A DNA stretch of 64,000 bases from an uncultured Clostridia bacterium (GCA_934178475.1 CAKPQH010000002.1:82307-146306), one strand, 5' to 3'; shown: positions 36,889 to 46,197, numbered from the stretch's first letter. Notes: generated by a model not told the origin, from the sequence alone. Numbers and translations: made by a program.

Positions 36889-37650
36889 ATGAAGGATAAA
36901 ATAAAGAAAATATGGAACTATTTTTCGACTTATGAAAAAATATGGTTTATTAGTATAACAATAATGGCATTTGTTTTTGCATTTATATTTCCAGAAGAAG
37001 ATATTGGTGGAATAAAAGGAAATGTAATAATGGCATTATATTTAGCAGATATTTTTAGTAATATTCTATGTGAGCTTTTGATATCAAAACAAAGTAAATG
37101 GAATTTTATAGTATCATTGTTTGTAGAAGTTATAGAGATTGCAATATGCATAGTATGTGCATACCGTTTTGCAACAATGGCAGCAACAATATTTTTCTGG
37201 ATACCAATTGACATTATTAGTTTTATTAATTGGAATAAACATTTAGATAAAGATGACGAAAAGACAACAGAAGTAAGAAAATTAAAAGGATGGCAAGAAG
37301 TGACTATTATATTAGGAATAATTTTATGGACAGTTATTATAGGTTATTTTCTAAGTATGATAGATGTTGAAGAAGGAATATTATCAGATAGCCCATTACT
37401 TGAAAAAATAGTTTGTTATTTAGATGCCTGTTGTAGTGCAGTGGGAATAGCAAATGGACTTTTCATATTATTTAGATATAGAGAACAATGGATTGCTTGG
37501 TATATAAGTACATTTTTAGAAATAGCTATGAATATAATTGCTGGACAATGGATTTTATTAGTACTTAAGTTTGGATATTTAACAAATACAACATATGGAT
37601 ATATAAAATGGACAAAATATATTTCATCTCATGAAAAAATTAAAACTTGA
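36889..37650 (+). CDS. pnuC: PnuC-family nicotinamide riboside transporter
   Basis: This 253-residue protein has seven or so membrane helices and PnuC features: a tryptophan-rich segment FFWIPIDIISFINW near 102 and EQWIAWYISTFLEI near 202. PnuC imports nicotinamide riboside for NAD synthesis. It closes the operon that begins at 33316, and its stop codon overlaps the -35 element of the next promoter. Confidence 0.88.
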   Translation: MKDKIKKIWNYFSTYEKIWFISITIMAFVFAFIFPEEDIGGIKGNVIMALYLADIFSNILCELLISKQSKWNFIVSLFVEVIEIAICIVCAYRFATMAATIFFWIPIDIISFINWNKHLDKDDEKTTEVRKLKGWQEVTIILGIILWTVIIGYFLSMIDVEEGILSDSPLLEKIVCYLDACCSAVGIANGLFILFRYREQWIAWYISTFLEIAMNIIAGQWILLVLKFGYLTNTTYGYIKWTKYISSHEKIKT

Positions 37651-37675
37651 CAAAATTCGACTTACACATTAAAAT
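37647..37675 (+). promoter_or_regulatory. Sigma-A promoter for the E2-like gene
   Basis: TTGACA at 37647-37652 overlaps the pnuC stop codon, and TAAAAT lies at 37670-37675 with 17 bases between. Confidence 0.75.
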
Positions 37676-37707
37676 GGAATAGAAGATAATTAAAAGGGAG
37701 ATGTAAA

Positions 37708-38562
37708 ATGTTTGGACACAGAAAAGATGGGAGAAGAATAAAAAATATGCCTGCTTTCTTTAAGGTAATACCATATATAATGAAAGAAAGAAGCGATTCA
37801 CATGTGTATTATACACAAGATATTGAGGTTAAATATATTGATGAATATATAGATAGAGTAAAAAAAGAAAAAGATATAAAATTATCATATATGAATATAA
37901 TATATGCTGCTATTGTTAGACTTTTAGCAGAAAGACCAGGACTTAATAGATTTGTAATAAATGGAAGAACTTTTGCAAGAGATGGGATATATGTATCACT
38001 TGCAATTAAAAAAGATATGACAGATGGAGGAGAAGAGACTACATTAAAAATAAGGTTTGATGGTAGTGAAAATATATTTGAAATTGCAGAAAAATTAAAT
38101 AAAACAATAAAAGCGAATAAAGAAACAACAGAAGATAATACAACATCAAATTTTGCTAAAATATTATCACATGTACCTAATTTTGTAATTAGATTAGTAG
38201 TGAATTTTTTAATATGGTCAGATAAACACGGAATAATGCCAAAAGCTGTAATTGATTTAAGTCCATTTCACACAAGCGCATTTTTGACTAATATGGGATC
38301 ATTAGGTATAGATGCTATATATCACCATATATATAATTTTGGAACATGTGGTATTTTTATAGCAATGGGAAAAAGAAAAAAAGGTTGGATATATGAAGAA
38401 GACGAAATAAAACAAGAGAAATCTATGTCAATTGCAATCGTTGGAGACGAAAGAATATGTGATGGATTTTATTATGCAAGCAGTATGAAGTTATTATTAA
38501 AATATTTAATGAAACCAGAAGTGCTAGAAGCAAATATTGTTCCTAAACAAGATATTGAATAA
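37708..38562 (+). CDS. Stand-alone E2-type acyltransferase domain protein
   Basis: This 284-residue protein resembles the catalytic domain of 2-oxoacid dehydrogenase E2 subunits and chloramphenicol acetyltransferase. It has the segment SPFHTSAFLTNMGSLGID near 190, and no lipoyl domain. The usual catalytic DHRxxDG is DERICDG here near 248, so histidine is replaced by glutamate. I recall the same DERICDG in related stand-alone proteins, which makes it a family trait rather than a defect. No dehydrogenase genes are nearby. AAGGGAGA precedes the ATG. Confidence 0.7.
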   Translation: MFGHRKDGRRIKNMPAFFKVIPYIMKERSDSHVYYTQDIEVKYIDEYIDRVKKEKDIKLSYMNIIYAAIVRLLAERPGLNRFVINGRTFARDGIYVSLAIKKDMTDGGEETTLKIRFDGSENIFEIAEKLNKTIKANKETTEDNTTSNFAKILSHVPNFVIRLVVNFLIWSDKHGIMPKAVIDLSPFHTSAFLTNMGSLGIDAIYHHIYNFGTCGIFIAMGKRKKGWIYEEDEIKQEKSMSIAIVGDERICDGFYYASSMKLLLKYLMKPEVLEANIVPKQDIE

Positions 38563-38569
38563 ACTATAT

Positions 38570-38606
38570 AAAAAGATTTGAAGACTTTCTCTTTAAATCT
38601 TTTTTT
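38570..38606 (+). terminator. Terminator after the E2-like gene
   Basis: AAAAAGATTT pairs with AAATCTTTTT and ends in a long T-run. Confidence 0.75.
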
Positions 38607-38657
38607 GTAACATATATCTATAGAATTAAATAAATTATAAAAAGGAGGGAATAATAT

Positions 38658-39617
38658 ATGAATATAAAAGTAGGAAATACTCCAATGATAAGAATAAAAT
38701 ACAAATATAATGGAAAAGAAAAATATGTATATTCAAAGCTTGAATCATACAATATAACAGGAAGTATTAAAGATAGAGTGGCATATTATATTATAAAAGA
38801 AGCTTATAAGGAAAAAAAATTAAAAAAAGGTATGAGTATTGTTGAAGCTACTAGCGGAAATACAGGTATATCATTATCTGCAATGGGAGCTTTTTTTGGA
38901 AATCCTATACATATATTTATGCCAGATTGGGTAAGCGAAGAGCGAGTGAAAATTATGAATATGTATAATGCAAAAGTAACTTTAATATCTAGAGAGCAAG
39001 GGGGATTTAAAAAAGTATTAGAAGATGCATATGAATATGCCATGAAAAACAATGCTTTTTATGCTAAACAATTCGAAAATAAAAACAATATATTAGCACA
39101 TTATGAAACAACAGGTAAAGAAATTTTAAAGCAGTTAGGAAATGAAGTTGGAGGCTTTGTTTCAGGAATAGGAACTGGAGGAACTTTAATAGGTGTTGCT
39201 AAAAGATTAAAAGAGACAAATGACAATGTGAAAATATATGCTTTAGAACCAGATAAGATGCCGTTACTATCTCAAAATAAAATATTTGGAGAACACAAAA
39301 TTGAAGGGATAGGAGATGATTTTATTCCTAAGATAGTAGACAAGAAGGTTATTGATAAAATTATGCTTATAAATGATAATGATGCTATTAATATGTCTAA
39401 GAAAATAGCAATTAGTTTAGGATTAGGTGTAGGAATATCATCAGGAGCAAATTTAATAGCTAGTATTTTAGCTAATGAAGAAATAAATGGAAATATAGTA
39501 ACAGTATTTCCAGATGATAATAAAAAATATTTATCAACAGAATTAAGTGAACCTATGAAATATAACAAAGAATACATTTCTAATAAGATTGAACTTTTAG
39601 AATATGAATTTATATAA
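38658..39617 (+). CDS. Cysteine synthase-family PLP enzyme
   Basis: This 319-residue protein belongs to the cysteine synthase/cystathionine beta-synthase family. The PLP lysine is in GSIKDR near 38, the substrate loop TSGNTG near 71, and the phosphate loop GIGTGGTL near 175. It would join an O-activated serine with sulfide or a thiol. AAAGGAGGG precedes the ATG. It stands alone between two terminators. Relatives can act in other amino-acid pathways. Confidence 0.87.
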   Translation: MNIKVGNTPMIRIKYKYNGKEKYVYSKLESYNITGSIKDRVAYYIIKEAYKEKKLKKGMSIVEATSGNTGISLSAMGAFFGNPIHIFMPDWVSEERVKIMNMYNAKVTLISREQGGFKKVLEDAYEYAMKNNAFYAKQFENKNNILAHYETTGKEILKQLGNEVGGFVSGIGTGGTLIGVAKRLKETNDNVKIYALEPDKMPLLSQNKIFGEHKIEGIGDDFIPKIVDKKVIDKIMLINDNDAINMSKKIAISLGLGVGISSGANLIASILANEEINGNIVTVFPDDNKKYLSTELSEPMKYNKEYISNKIELLEYEFI

Positions 39618-39623
39618 AATACA

Positions 39624-39653
39624 AATCTCCTAGTATATATGCACTAGGAGATT
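39624..39653 (+). terminator. Hairpin after the cysteine synthase-like gene
   Basis: AATCTCCTAGT pairs with ACTAGGAGATT around an 8-base loop, a perfect 11-bp stem. The following T content is modest. Confidence 0.6.
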
Positions 39654-39686
39654 ATATTATAAAATGAAAATATAAAAACAAATTAC

Positions 39687-39724
39687 AAACAAGTGTTTAC
39701 AAACAAAAACAAAAATGATATAAT
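39687..39724 (+). promoter_or_regulatory. Promoter with SOS-box-like operator for the polymerase
   Basis: TTTACA at 39696-39701 and TATAAT at 39719-39724 are separated by 17 bases. Overlapping the -35 element is the palindrome AAACAAGTGTTT at 39687-39698. It differs from the Firmicute LexA pattern GAAC-N4-GTTC only at the outer base of each arm. LexA control would fit a Y-family polymerase. Confidence 0.55.
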
Positions 39725-39756
39725 ACAAATAGATGTTTTGTAATGGGGGTATAAAT

Positions 39757-41253
39757 TTGAAAAATGAGTATGATAAAATTTATATAGCTATTGATTTGAA
39801 AAGCTTTTATGCCTCTGTTGAATGCAAAGAAAGAGGGCTTAATCCAATAACAACAAATCTTGTTGTTGCTGACAGCAGTAGAACAGAAAAAACAATTTGC
39901 CTTGCAGTAAGTCCATCTTTAAAATCTTATGGTATACCAGGAAGGGCAAGATTATTTGAAGTGATTCAAAAAGTAAAAGAGGTTAATATAGAAAGGAAGA
40001 AAAAAGCACCAAGAAATGAGTTTACTGGTTCATCATATGATGATATAGCATTAAAGAAAAATAGTGATCTTGAGCTAAGTTATATAATAGCACCACCAAG
40101 AATGAAGTATTATATGAAATATAGTACAGATATTTATAATATATATTTAAAATGGTTTTCACATGAAGATATATATGTATATTCTATAGATGAAGTATTT
40201 ATAGATGTAACACATTACTTAAAAACATATAACATGACAGCACGTGAATTAGTTACAAAAGTAATACAAGATGTTTATAAAGAAACAGGAATAACAGCTA
40301 CTGCAGGAATTGGAACTAATTTGTATTTGTGCAAAGTTGCTATGGATATAGTAGCAAAGCATGTTAAACCAAATCAAAATGGAGTAAGAATTGCAGCTCT
40401 TGATGAAATAACATATAGGAAAATTTTGTGGAATCATAAACCAATCACAGATTTTTGGAGAGTGGGAAAAGGATATGCTAAAAAACTAGAAGATAAAGGC
40501 ATTTATACAATGGGAGATATTGCAAGAGTTTCATTGAGAAATGAAGAATTATTATATAGGGTTTTTGGAATAAATGCCGAATTATTAATAGATCATGCTT
40601 GGGGATGGGAACCTGTCACAATTGAAAGTATAAAAGCATATAAACCATCAACTAATAGTATAAGTTCTGGACAAGTTTTACATTGCCCATATAATTATGA
40701 AAAAACAAAACTTATAATAAAAGAAATGACAGAACTATTAACTTTAGAATTAGTAGAAAAAAAGATAGTAACAGATCAAATAGTTCTTACTATAGGATAT
40801 GATGTAGAAAATTTAATAAATAAAGAAATAAAAGAAAATTACAAAGGAGAAATTACAATAGATAGATATGGTAGAAAGATTCCTAAACATGCACACGGAA
40901 CAATAAATTTGAATCATAAAACATCATCAACTAAAATAATTATGAAAGCGGTAATTAATTTATATGAGAGAATAATAGATAAAAATTTATTAACAAGAAG
41001 GATAAATATTACTGCAAATAATGTAATTAGTGAAAATTTAGTAAAAAAGGAATTTGAGCAAATTAATTTATTTACCAATTACCAAGAAGAAGAAAAGAAA
41101 ATAAAAAAAGAGCAATCAGAAAAAGAAATTCAAAAGGCCATGATTGATATAAAACGAAAATTTGGAAAAAATGCTATTTTAAAAGGAATGAACTTTATGG
41201 AAGGCGGAACTACAATAGAAAGAAATGGACAAGTTGGTGGTCACAGAGGATAG
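39757..41253 (+). CDS. Y-family DNA polymerase (UmuC/DinB-like)
   Basis: This is a lesion-bypass polymerase of about 498 residues. The N-terminus IAIDLKSFYASVE has the first catalytic aspartate, and YSIDEVFID near 143 has the second acidic pair. A long finger and little-finger region follow, ending NGQVGGHRG. A TTG at 39757 preceded by GGGGGT is the likelier start; an ATG at 39733 has no ribosome binding site. It is paired with a YolD-like gene, as in other Firmicutes. A candidate SOS box overlaps its promoter. Confidence 0.92.
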   Translation: MKNEYDKIYIAIDLKSFYASVECKERGLNPITTNLVVADSSRTEKTICLAVSPSLKSYGIPGRARLFEVIQKVKEVNIERKKKAPRNEFTGSSYDDIALKKNSDLELSYIIAPPRMKYYMKYSTDIYNIYLKWFSHEDIYVYSIDEVFIDVTHYLKTYNMTARELVTKVIQDVYKETGITATAGIGTNLYLCKVAMDIVAKHVKPNQNGVRIAALDEITYRKILWNHKPITDFWRVGKGYAKKLEDKGIYTMGDIARVSLRNEELLYRVFGINAELLIDHAWGWEPVTIESIKAYKPSTNSISSGQVLHCPYNYEKTKLIIKEMTELLTLELVEKKIVTDQIVLTIGYDVENLINKEIKENYKGEITIDRYGRKIPKHAHGTINLNHKTSSTKIIMKAVINLYERIIDKNLLTRRINITANNVISENLVKKEFEQINLFTNYQEEEKKIKKEQSEKEIQKAMIDIKRKFGKNAILKGMNFMEGGTTIERNGQVGGHRG

Positions 41254-41269
41254 AAAGGAGGTTTTATAT

Positions 41270-41671
41270 ATGGCTAACAAATATGGTGATATAATCAATT
41301 TACCACATCATATATCAAAAAAACATCCTAGAATGAGTTTAGAAGATAGATCAGCTCAGTTTGCATCCTTTGTAGCTTTAACAGGTTATGAAGATATTAT
41401 AGATGAAACAGCAAGAATAACAAATGCTAAAATCGAACTGGATGAAGAATCAAAATTAACATTAAACAGAAAAATACAAGAAATAAAAAAGAAAATTAAC
41501 GAAAAATTAAATATAACAATCACATATTTTATACCAGATTTAAAAAAGACAGGTGGAGAATATGTGGAAATAAATGGAATTGTAAAAAAGATAGATGAAT
41601 ATAAAAAAATACTTATACTAGAAGATAAAACAGAGATATTAATATCTAATATTATAGAAATAAAATTATAA
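41270..41671 (+). CDS. YolD-like protein, polymerase partner
   Basis: Translated from ATG 41270, which follows AAAGGAGG, this is 133 residues; an ATG at 41225 lies inside the polymerase gene. It has MANKYGDIINLPHHISKKHPRMS and DRSAQFASFVALTGY, typical of YolD-like proteins coded next to UmuC-type polymerases. Its role is probably to assist or control the polymerase. The 16-base gap indicates cotranscription. Confidence 0.88.
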   Translation: MANKYGDIINLPHHISKKHPRMSLEDRSAQFASFVALTGYEDIIDETARITNAKIELDEESKLTLNRKIQEIKKKINEKLNITITYFIPDLKKTGGEYVEINGIVKKIDEYKKILILEDKTEILISNIIEIKL

Positions 41672-42016
41672 TATGAAATAATAAAAAACTGCGTAATGTA
41701 AAAGATATTTAATTAAAAAATGATACAAATAATAAGCATTTGGTTTTAATAGGAACCAAAATGTTAGCCAAAAACATATATGGGTTATTTTTGATTAAAA
41801 TATGAGCATAGAATTAAAATGTAAGTGAAATACAAAAAAATATTTGGAAAATACTACACAAAACGCAAAAAATATGTTACAATGGAAAGTGAAATTTAAA
41901 ATGGGGAATACCACAAATATTAACAAACTAACAGTAAGGTGAAAAAAACGTGGCAAGTTAATAGATAAAGGTTAAAAGCCTTAAAATAAAGAAAATCAAA
42001 AAAGGAGGAAATGGGA
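41672..42016 (+). promoter_or_regulatory. 345-bp gap with yebC promoter and hairpin
   Basis: This stretch has no convincing gene. A hairpin with arms CATTTGGTT and AACCAAAATG lies at about 41737-41763. The yebC promoter is TACACA at 41855-41860 and TACAAT at 41878-41883, 17 bases apart, with a TG one base before the -10. About 130 nt of leader follow to the ATG. I see no known riboswitch in it. Confidence 0.5.
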
Positions 42017-42742
42017 ATGTCAGGACATAGCAAATGGAACAACATCCAAGCAAAAAAAGGAAAGGCAGATGCAGCTAGAGGAAAAATCTTTACAAAATTA
42101 GGAAGAGAATTATTAGTTGCAGTAAAAGCAGGTGGACCAGATCCAGCAGGAAACTCAAAGTTAAAAGATATAATAGCAAAATGTAAGGCAGCTAATATGC
42201 CAAATGATACAATAAACAATGCTATAAAAAAAGCTTCAGGAGAAGGAAATACAGCAAATTATGAAGAAATAACATATGAAGGATATGGACCAAATGGTGT
42301 TGCATTAATAGTAGAAGCTAATACAGACAACAAAAACAGAACAGCAGCAGATGTAAGACATGTATTTGATAAAGCAGGAGGAAATTTGGGAACTACAGGT
42401 TGTGTATCATATATGTTTAATAAAAAAGGAGTAATTGTTATAGAAAAGGCAACATGTTCTTTAGATGAAGAAGAATTAATGATGCTTGTGTTAGATGCAG
42501 GAGCAGAAGACTTTGAAGTTTGTGATGAGGTATATGAAATTACAACAGAACCAGCTAATTTTTCAGAAGTAAGAGAAAAACTAGAAGAACAAGGATTAGA
42601 ATTTTTAGAGGCTGAAGTTCAAATGGTACCAGAAACTACAGTTAAACTTGATGAGCATGGATCAGAAAGAATGCAAAGACTTTTAGATAGACTTGAAGAA
42701 TTAGATGATGTAATGAATGTATATCATAATTGGGAAGAATAA
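42017..42742 (+). CDS. yebC: YebC/TACO1-family regulator
   Basis: This 241-residue protein has the YebC/PmpR start MSGHSKWNNIQAKKGKADA and the GYGPNGVALIVEA segment near 90. The family is described as a transcription regulator and, in recent work, as a translation factor that helps ribosomes at proline stretches. ATG 42017 is preferred over the in-frame ATG 42011 because AAAGGAGG lies 8 bases upstream of the former and only 2 upstream of the latter. A strong terminator follows. The gene is separate from spoIIIA. Confidence 0.94.
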   Translation: MSGHSKWNNIQAKKGKADAARGKIFTKLGRELLVAVKAGGPDPAGNSKLKDIIAKCKAANMPNDTINNAIKKASGEGNTANYEEITYEGYGPNGVALIVEANTDNKNRTAADVRHVFDKAGGNLGTTGCVSYMFNKKGVIVIEKATCSLDEEELMMLVLDAGAEDFEVCDEVYEITTEPANFSEVREKLEEQGLEFLEAEVQMVPETTVKLDEHGSERMQRLLDRLEELDDVMNVYHNWEE

Positions 42743-42769
42743 AATTAGAATAATATAGTTCTAAAAATA

Positions 42770-42819
42770 AAAAATAAAGCATATAATATATTGATTTATA
42801 TTATATGCTTTATTTTTTT
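42770..42819 (+). terminator. Strong terminator after yebC
   Basis: AAAAATAAAGCATATAATATA pairs with its exact complement at 42797-42817, giving a 21-bp stem with a T-run inside its right arm. Confidence 0.85.
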
Positions 42820-42876
42820 ATATAATAAAATCAATTAAAACTTATTTGAAAATATAAAAAAATTTAGAGAGGCGTT

Positions 42877-43801
42877 ATGGAAGAAGTTTTAAAATATATG
42901 TCATTAAATATCAGAAAATGTATATTTAATTTTATAAAAGAAAATGAAGAAAAAAATATTGAGATAAAAAAATATGTACAAGAAATAAGAATAAGAAATA
43001 ACAGAAAAATTACATTAAAAATTGAAAATGATATGCAAATACTAGATTATATAGTAAATACAGAAGACATATTAGAGACTTTTGAAAAAATATGTGAAAA
43101 TTCTGTATATTCTTATAAAAAAGAAATATGCGAGGGATTTATTACAATAAAAGGACGGGCATAGAGTTGGAATCACAGGTAGTTGTGTTATTGAAAATGG
43201 ACAAGTTATAAATATTAATTATATTTCAAGTCTTAATTTTAGAATAGCAAGAGAAAAAATAGGATGTTCAGATTGCATTATAAAAGATATAGCAAATAAA
43301 AATAATCTTTATAATGCCATGATTGTTGCAAGTCCAGGTGGTGGAAAAACAACATTACTTAGAGATTTACTAAGAAATATAAGTGATACATATAAAAAAA
43401 CAATTGGAGTAGTAGATGAGAGAGGAGAAATTGCAGCAACATATAGAGGAATACCTCAAAATGATATAGGAATTTTTACAGATGTAATATCAAATGTTTC
43501 AAAAGCAAAAGGTATGAATATGTTAATAAGATCTATGTCACCTGACATTATAGCTTGTGATGAGATAGGTAGCAAAGAAGATATTGAAGCTATATCAACA
43601 GCAATATGTAGTGGAGCAAAAGGAATATTTACGGTGCATGGTAGAAGCATAGAAGAAATAATGTTAAATGATAACTTAAATAATTTGTTAAAGAAAAATA
43701 TTATTGAAAGAATATTTATACTAGATGATAAAAAGAAAGGAAACATTAAAGAGAAATATTTTTTTGATATAGATAAAAGAGAATATATAAAAATAATATA
43801 G
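42877..43801 (+). pseudogene. spoIIIAA: SpoIIIAA ATPase, interrupted by a 1-base insertion
   Basis: SpoIIIAA is a secretion-type ATPase needed in the channel between mother cell and forespore. Residues 1-95 read in one frame, then a stop appears at 43162-43164 after GRA. Removing one C at 43156 (GGACGGG) restores GHRVGITGSCVIENG and a full-length 307-residue protein with Walker A SPGGGKTTLLRDLL near 150. The restored length equals that of the family. All seven following spoIIIA genes look intact, so an error or very recent mutation is likelier than decay. Confidence 0.88.
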
Positions 43802-43866
43802 AAAAGAGTTCTAAAATGAAAAATAAAACATATATATAAATATAGATATTATATAAGGAGCATAGG

Positions 43867-44382
43867 ATGATTTTTATAAAATATATAATTTTGGTATGTA
43901 TATTTGGAATAAGTACAAGCATAGGATTTATGCTTTCGAAGAAGACATCAGATAGGGTAAAAGAATTAAAGGAATTCAAAAAAGCTACTAATATGATAGA
44001 AAACAAAATGAAATTTACATATGAACCGTTAGGAGAAATTTTTAATTCAATTTCAAAAACAACATGTGAAAATATATCAGCAATTTTTAAAGCTGGAAGC
44101 AAGAATTTAAAAGAAGAAAATATAAAAAATGCATGGAAAAATGCTATTGAATTGAATGAGAATTATTTACATATTAATCAAGAAGATAAAAATATAATTT
44201 TAAGTCTAGGAAACAGTCTAGGAAAAACAGACGTAGATGGACAAGTTAGTGAACTTAAACTAGTTAAAGATTTCTTAGATACACAAATTTTAAAAGCAGA
44301 AGATGATAGAAGAAAAAATGAAAAAATGTATAAAAGTTTAGGATATATTATAGGAATTGCGATAGTTATTATATTAATATAA
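43867..44382 (+). CDS. spoIIIAB: Stage III sporulation protein AB
   Basis: This 171-residue protein has an N-terminal membrane helix, a helical domain and a C-terminal membrane helix, in the SpoIIIAB layout. LGKTDVDGQ near 123 is a family-typical segment. SpoIIIAB resembles GspF-like secretion platform parts. AAGGAG precedes the ATG. It is second in an eight-gene operon expressed in the mother cell in other species. Confidence 0.9.
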   Translation: MIFIKYIILVCIFGISTSIGFMLSKKTSDRVKELKEFKKATNMIENKMKFTYEPLGEIFNSISKTTCENISAIFKAGSKNLKEENIKNAWKNAIELNENYLHINQEDKNIILSLGNSLGKTDVDGQVSELKLVKDFLDTQILKAEDDRRKNEKMYKSLGYIIGIAIVIILI

Positions 44383-44401
44383 AAGAGGAGAATTAAACAA
44401 T

Positions 44402-44596
44402 ATGAATGTGGATTTATTATTTAAAATAGCAGCCGTAGGAATTTTGGTTGCAGTATTGCATCAAGTTCTATGCAGAGCCGGTAGAGAAGAACAAGCTATG
44501 ATGACAACATTAGCAGGTCTTGTTATTGTTTTAACATTAGTAATAAAAGAAATTAGTACATTATTTGATACTGTAAGAACAATGTTTAATCTTTAA
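44402..44596 (+). CDS. spoIIIAC: Stage III sporulation protein AC
   Basis: This 64-residue protein has two membrane helices and the family start of the form DLLFKIAAVGILVAVLHQVL, with RAGREEQA in the loop. It matches SpoIIIAC in size and position. AGAGGAG precedes the ATG. Confidence 0.92.
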   Translation: MNVDLLFKIAAVGILVAVLHQVLCRAGREEQAMMTTLAGLVIVLTLVIKEISTLFDTVRTMFNL

Positions 44597-44619
44597 AGAA
44601 AAAAGAAAGGAATAATCCA

Positions 44620-45012
44620 ATGGGAGAAATAGTAAAAATAATAGGTATTGGTTTAATTGGACTTATTTCTATAATTATATTGAAACAATACAGACCAGAA
44701 TTTACAATATACATATCAATAATTACAGGAGTTTTGATTTTAATTTTAGTATTAGATAAATTAGCTCCAATTATAAATATTCTTACATCAATTAGTGAAA
44801 GATCAGGTATAAATAACAAATTCTTAGCTTTATTATTAAAAATAACAGGAATTGCAATTCTTAGTGAATTTGCTATAAGTATTTGTAAAGATTCTGGAGA
44901 AAGTGCTATAGCAAGTAAAGTAGAAATAGGAAGCAAAGTTATAATAATATCAATGTCTATACCAATTATATCAAGTTTATTAGAAGTAATACTTAAAATA
45001 TTACCGAGTTAA
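44620..45012 (+). CDS. spoIIIAD: Stage III sporulation protein AD
   Basis: This 130-residue membrane protein has about four helices with KQYRPEFTIYISI near 27 and ISICKDSGESAIASKVE near 86. The size and position fit SpoIIIAD. AAAGGAA precedes the ATG. Confidence 0.92.
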   Translation: MGEIVKIIGIGLIGLISIIILKQYRPEFTIYISIITGVLILILVLDKLAPIINILTSISERSGINNKFLALLLKITGIAILSEFAISICKDSGESAIASKVEIGSKVIIISMSIPIISSLLEVILKILPS

Positions 45013-45025
45013 AGAGGTACAATTA

Positions 45026-46183
45026 ATGAGAAAATTTTTATGTGGTATAGTTATTTTTTTAATATTTATATTAGTACCAAAATTTACTTATGCAGAAGAA
45101 CAAACTAAAGAAAATATTTTAAATAAACAAACTGAAGGATTTGGAATCTCTGACTTTATCGAAGAGGCAAATAAATATTCAACAGATGTATTTAATGATA
45201 TAAACATGAAAGATGTATTTAATTCGGCTATATCAGGAAATGTTAAAAACGATACAATTATAAAGAAAATTTTAAATTTTTTAGGTATTGAGATTATATC
45301 AAGTATAAAAACTCTTGTTAGCATTTTAGTAATAGTCTTAATACATACAGTTTTAAAAACAGTAACAGATAGCTTAGAAGATAACAGTGTATCAAAAATT
45401 ATATATTATGTGCAATACATATTAATAGTAACTCTAATATTTTCTAATTTTTCAAGCATATTGTCATCAGTTTCAGACACGATTTCGAATTTAGTTGGAT
45501 TTACAAATAGTTTAATACCATTACTTATAACGTTAATGATTTATACAGGAAGTATATCAACAAGTGTAGTGATTGAACCTATAATATTATTTGTAATTGA
45601 ATTTATTTCAAATATAATTAGAGGATTAATTTTACCAGCGATCTCACTTATAGTTGTTTTAATAATAGTTTCCAAAATTTCTGATCAAATACAAATAAAC
45701 AAATTAACTAAATTCATGAAGTCAAGTGTTGTATGGTTCTTAGGAGTTGTTCTTACAATATTTGTTGGAGTAATATCATTAGAAGGAACTTTAACCAGTA
45801 GTGTAGATGGTATAACAGCAAAAACAACAAAAGCAGCTGTATCTAATTTGATACCAGTTGTCGGTAAGGTATTGGGCGATTCTGTTGACACAGTTCTTGG
45901 ATGTGGATTGATTTTAAAAAATGCAGTTGGAATAGTAGGAAGTTTAGTAATTATTGGAATTTGTATTAATCCAATAATTAAATTAGCAACACTTTCTATA
46001 ATATATAGTTTAGGAGCAAGCATAGTAGAAGTGATTGCAGACAAAAAGATAGTAAATTTACTAGAAGAAATTTCAGGAATATTTAAGATTTTACTTGGTA
46101 TTATGTGTACAATGTCAGTTATGCTAATTATAGGAACAACATTAATAATAAAAATTTCTAACAGTGGAATGATGTATAGGTAA
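45026..46183 (+). CDS. spoIIIAE: Stage III sporulation protein AE
   Basis: This 385-residue protein has a signal-like N-terminal helix followed by a soluble segment and about eight membrane helices. FTNSLIPLLITLMIYTGS and the TAKTTKAAVSNLIPVVG region are typical of SpoIIIAE, a membrane part of the feeding channel. It lies 13 bases after spoIIIAD with AGAGG before the ATG. Confidence 0.93.
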   Translation: MRKFLCGIVIFLIFILVPKFTYAEEQTKENILNKQTEGFGISDFIEEANKYSTDVFNDINMKDVFNSAISGNVKNDTIIKKILNFLGIEIISSIKTLVSILVIVLIHTVLKTVTDSLEDNSVSKIIYYVQYILIVTLIFSNFSSILSSVSDTISNLVGFTNSLIPLLITLMIYTGSISTSVVIEPIILFVIEFISNIIRGLILPAISLIVVLIIVSKISDQIQINKLTKFMKSSVVWFLGVVLTIFVGVISLEGTLTSSVDGITAKTTKAAVSNLIPVVGKVLGDSVDTVLGCGLILKNAVGIVGSLVIIGICINPIIKLATLSIIYSLGASIVEVIADKKIVNLLEEISGIFKILLGIMCTMSVMLIIGTTLIIKISNSGMMYR

Positions 46184-46197
46184 GGAGAAAAGATTAT

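Noticed and set aside
41901..41970. Two tiny overlapping frames in the yebC leader (ATG at 41901, then GTG at the TGA)
   Set aside because: They encode 13 and 9 residues with no ribosome binding site for the first, and no leader-peptide motif such as a run of one amino acid.
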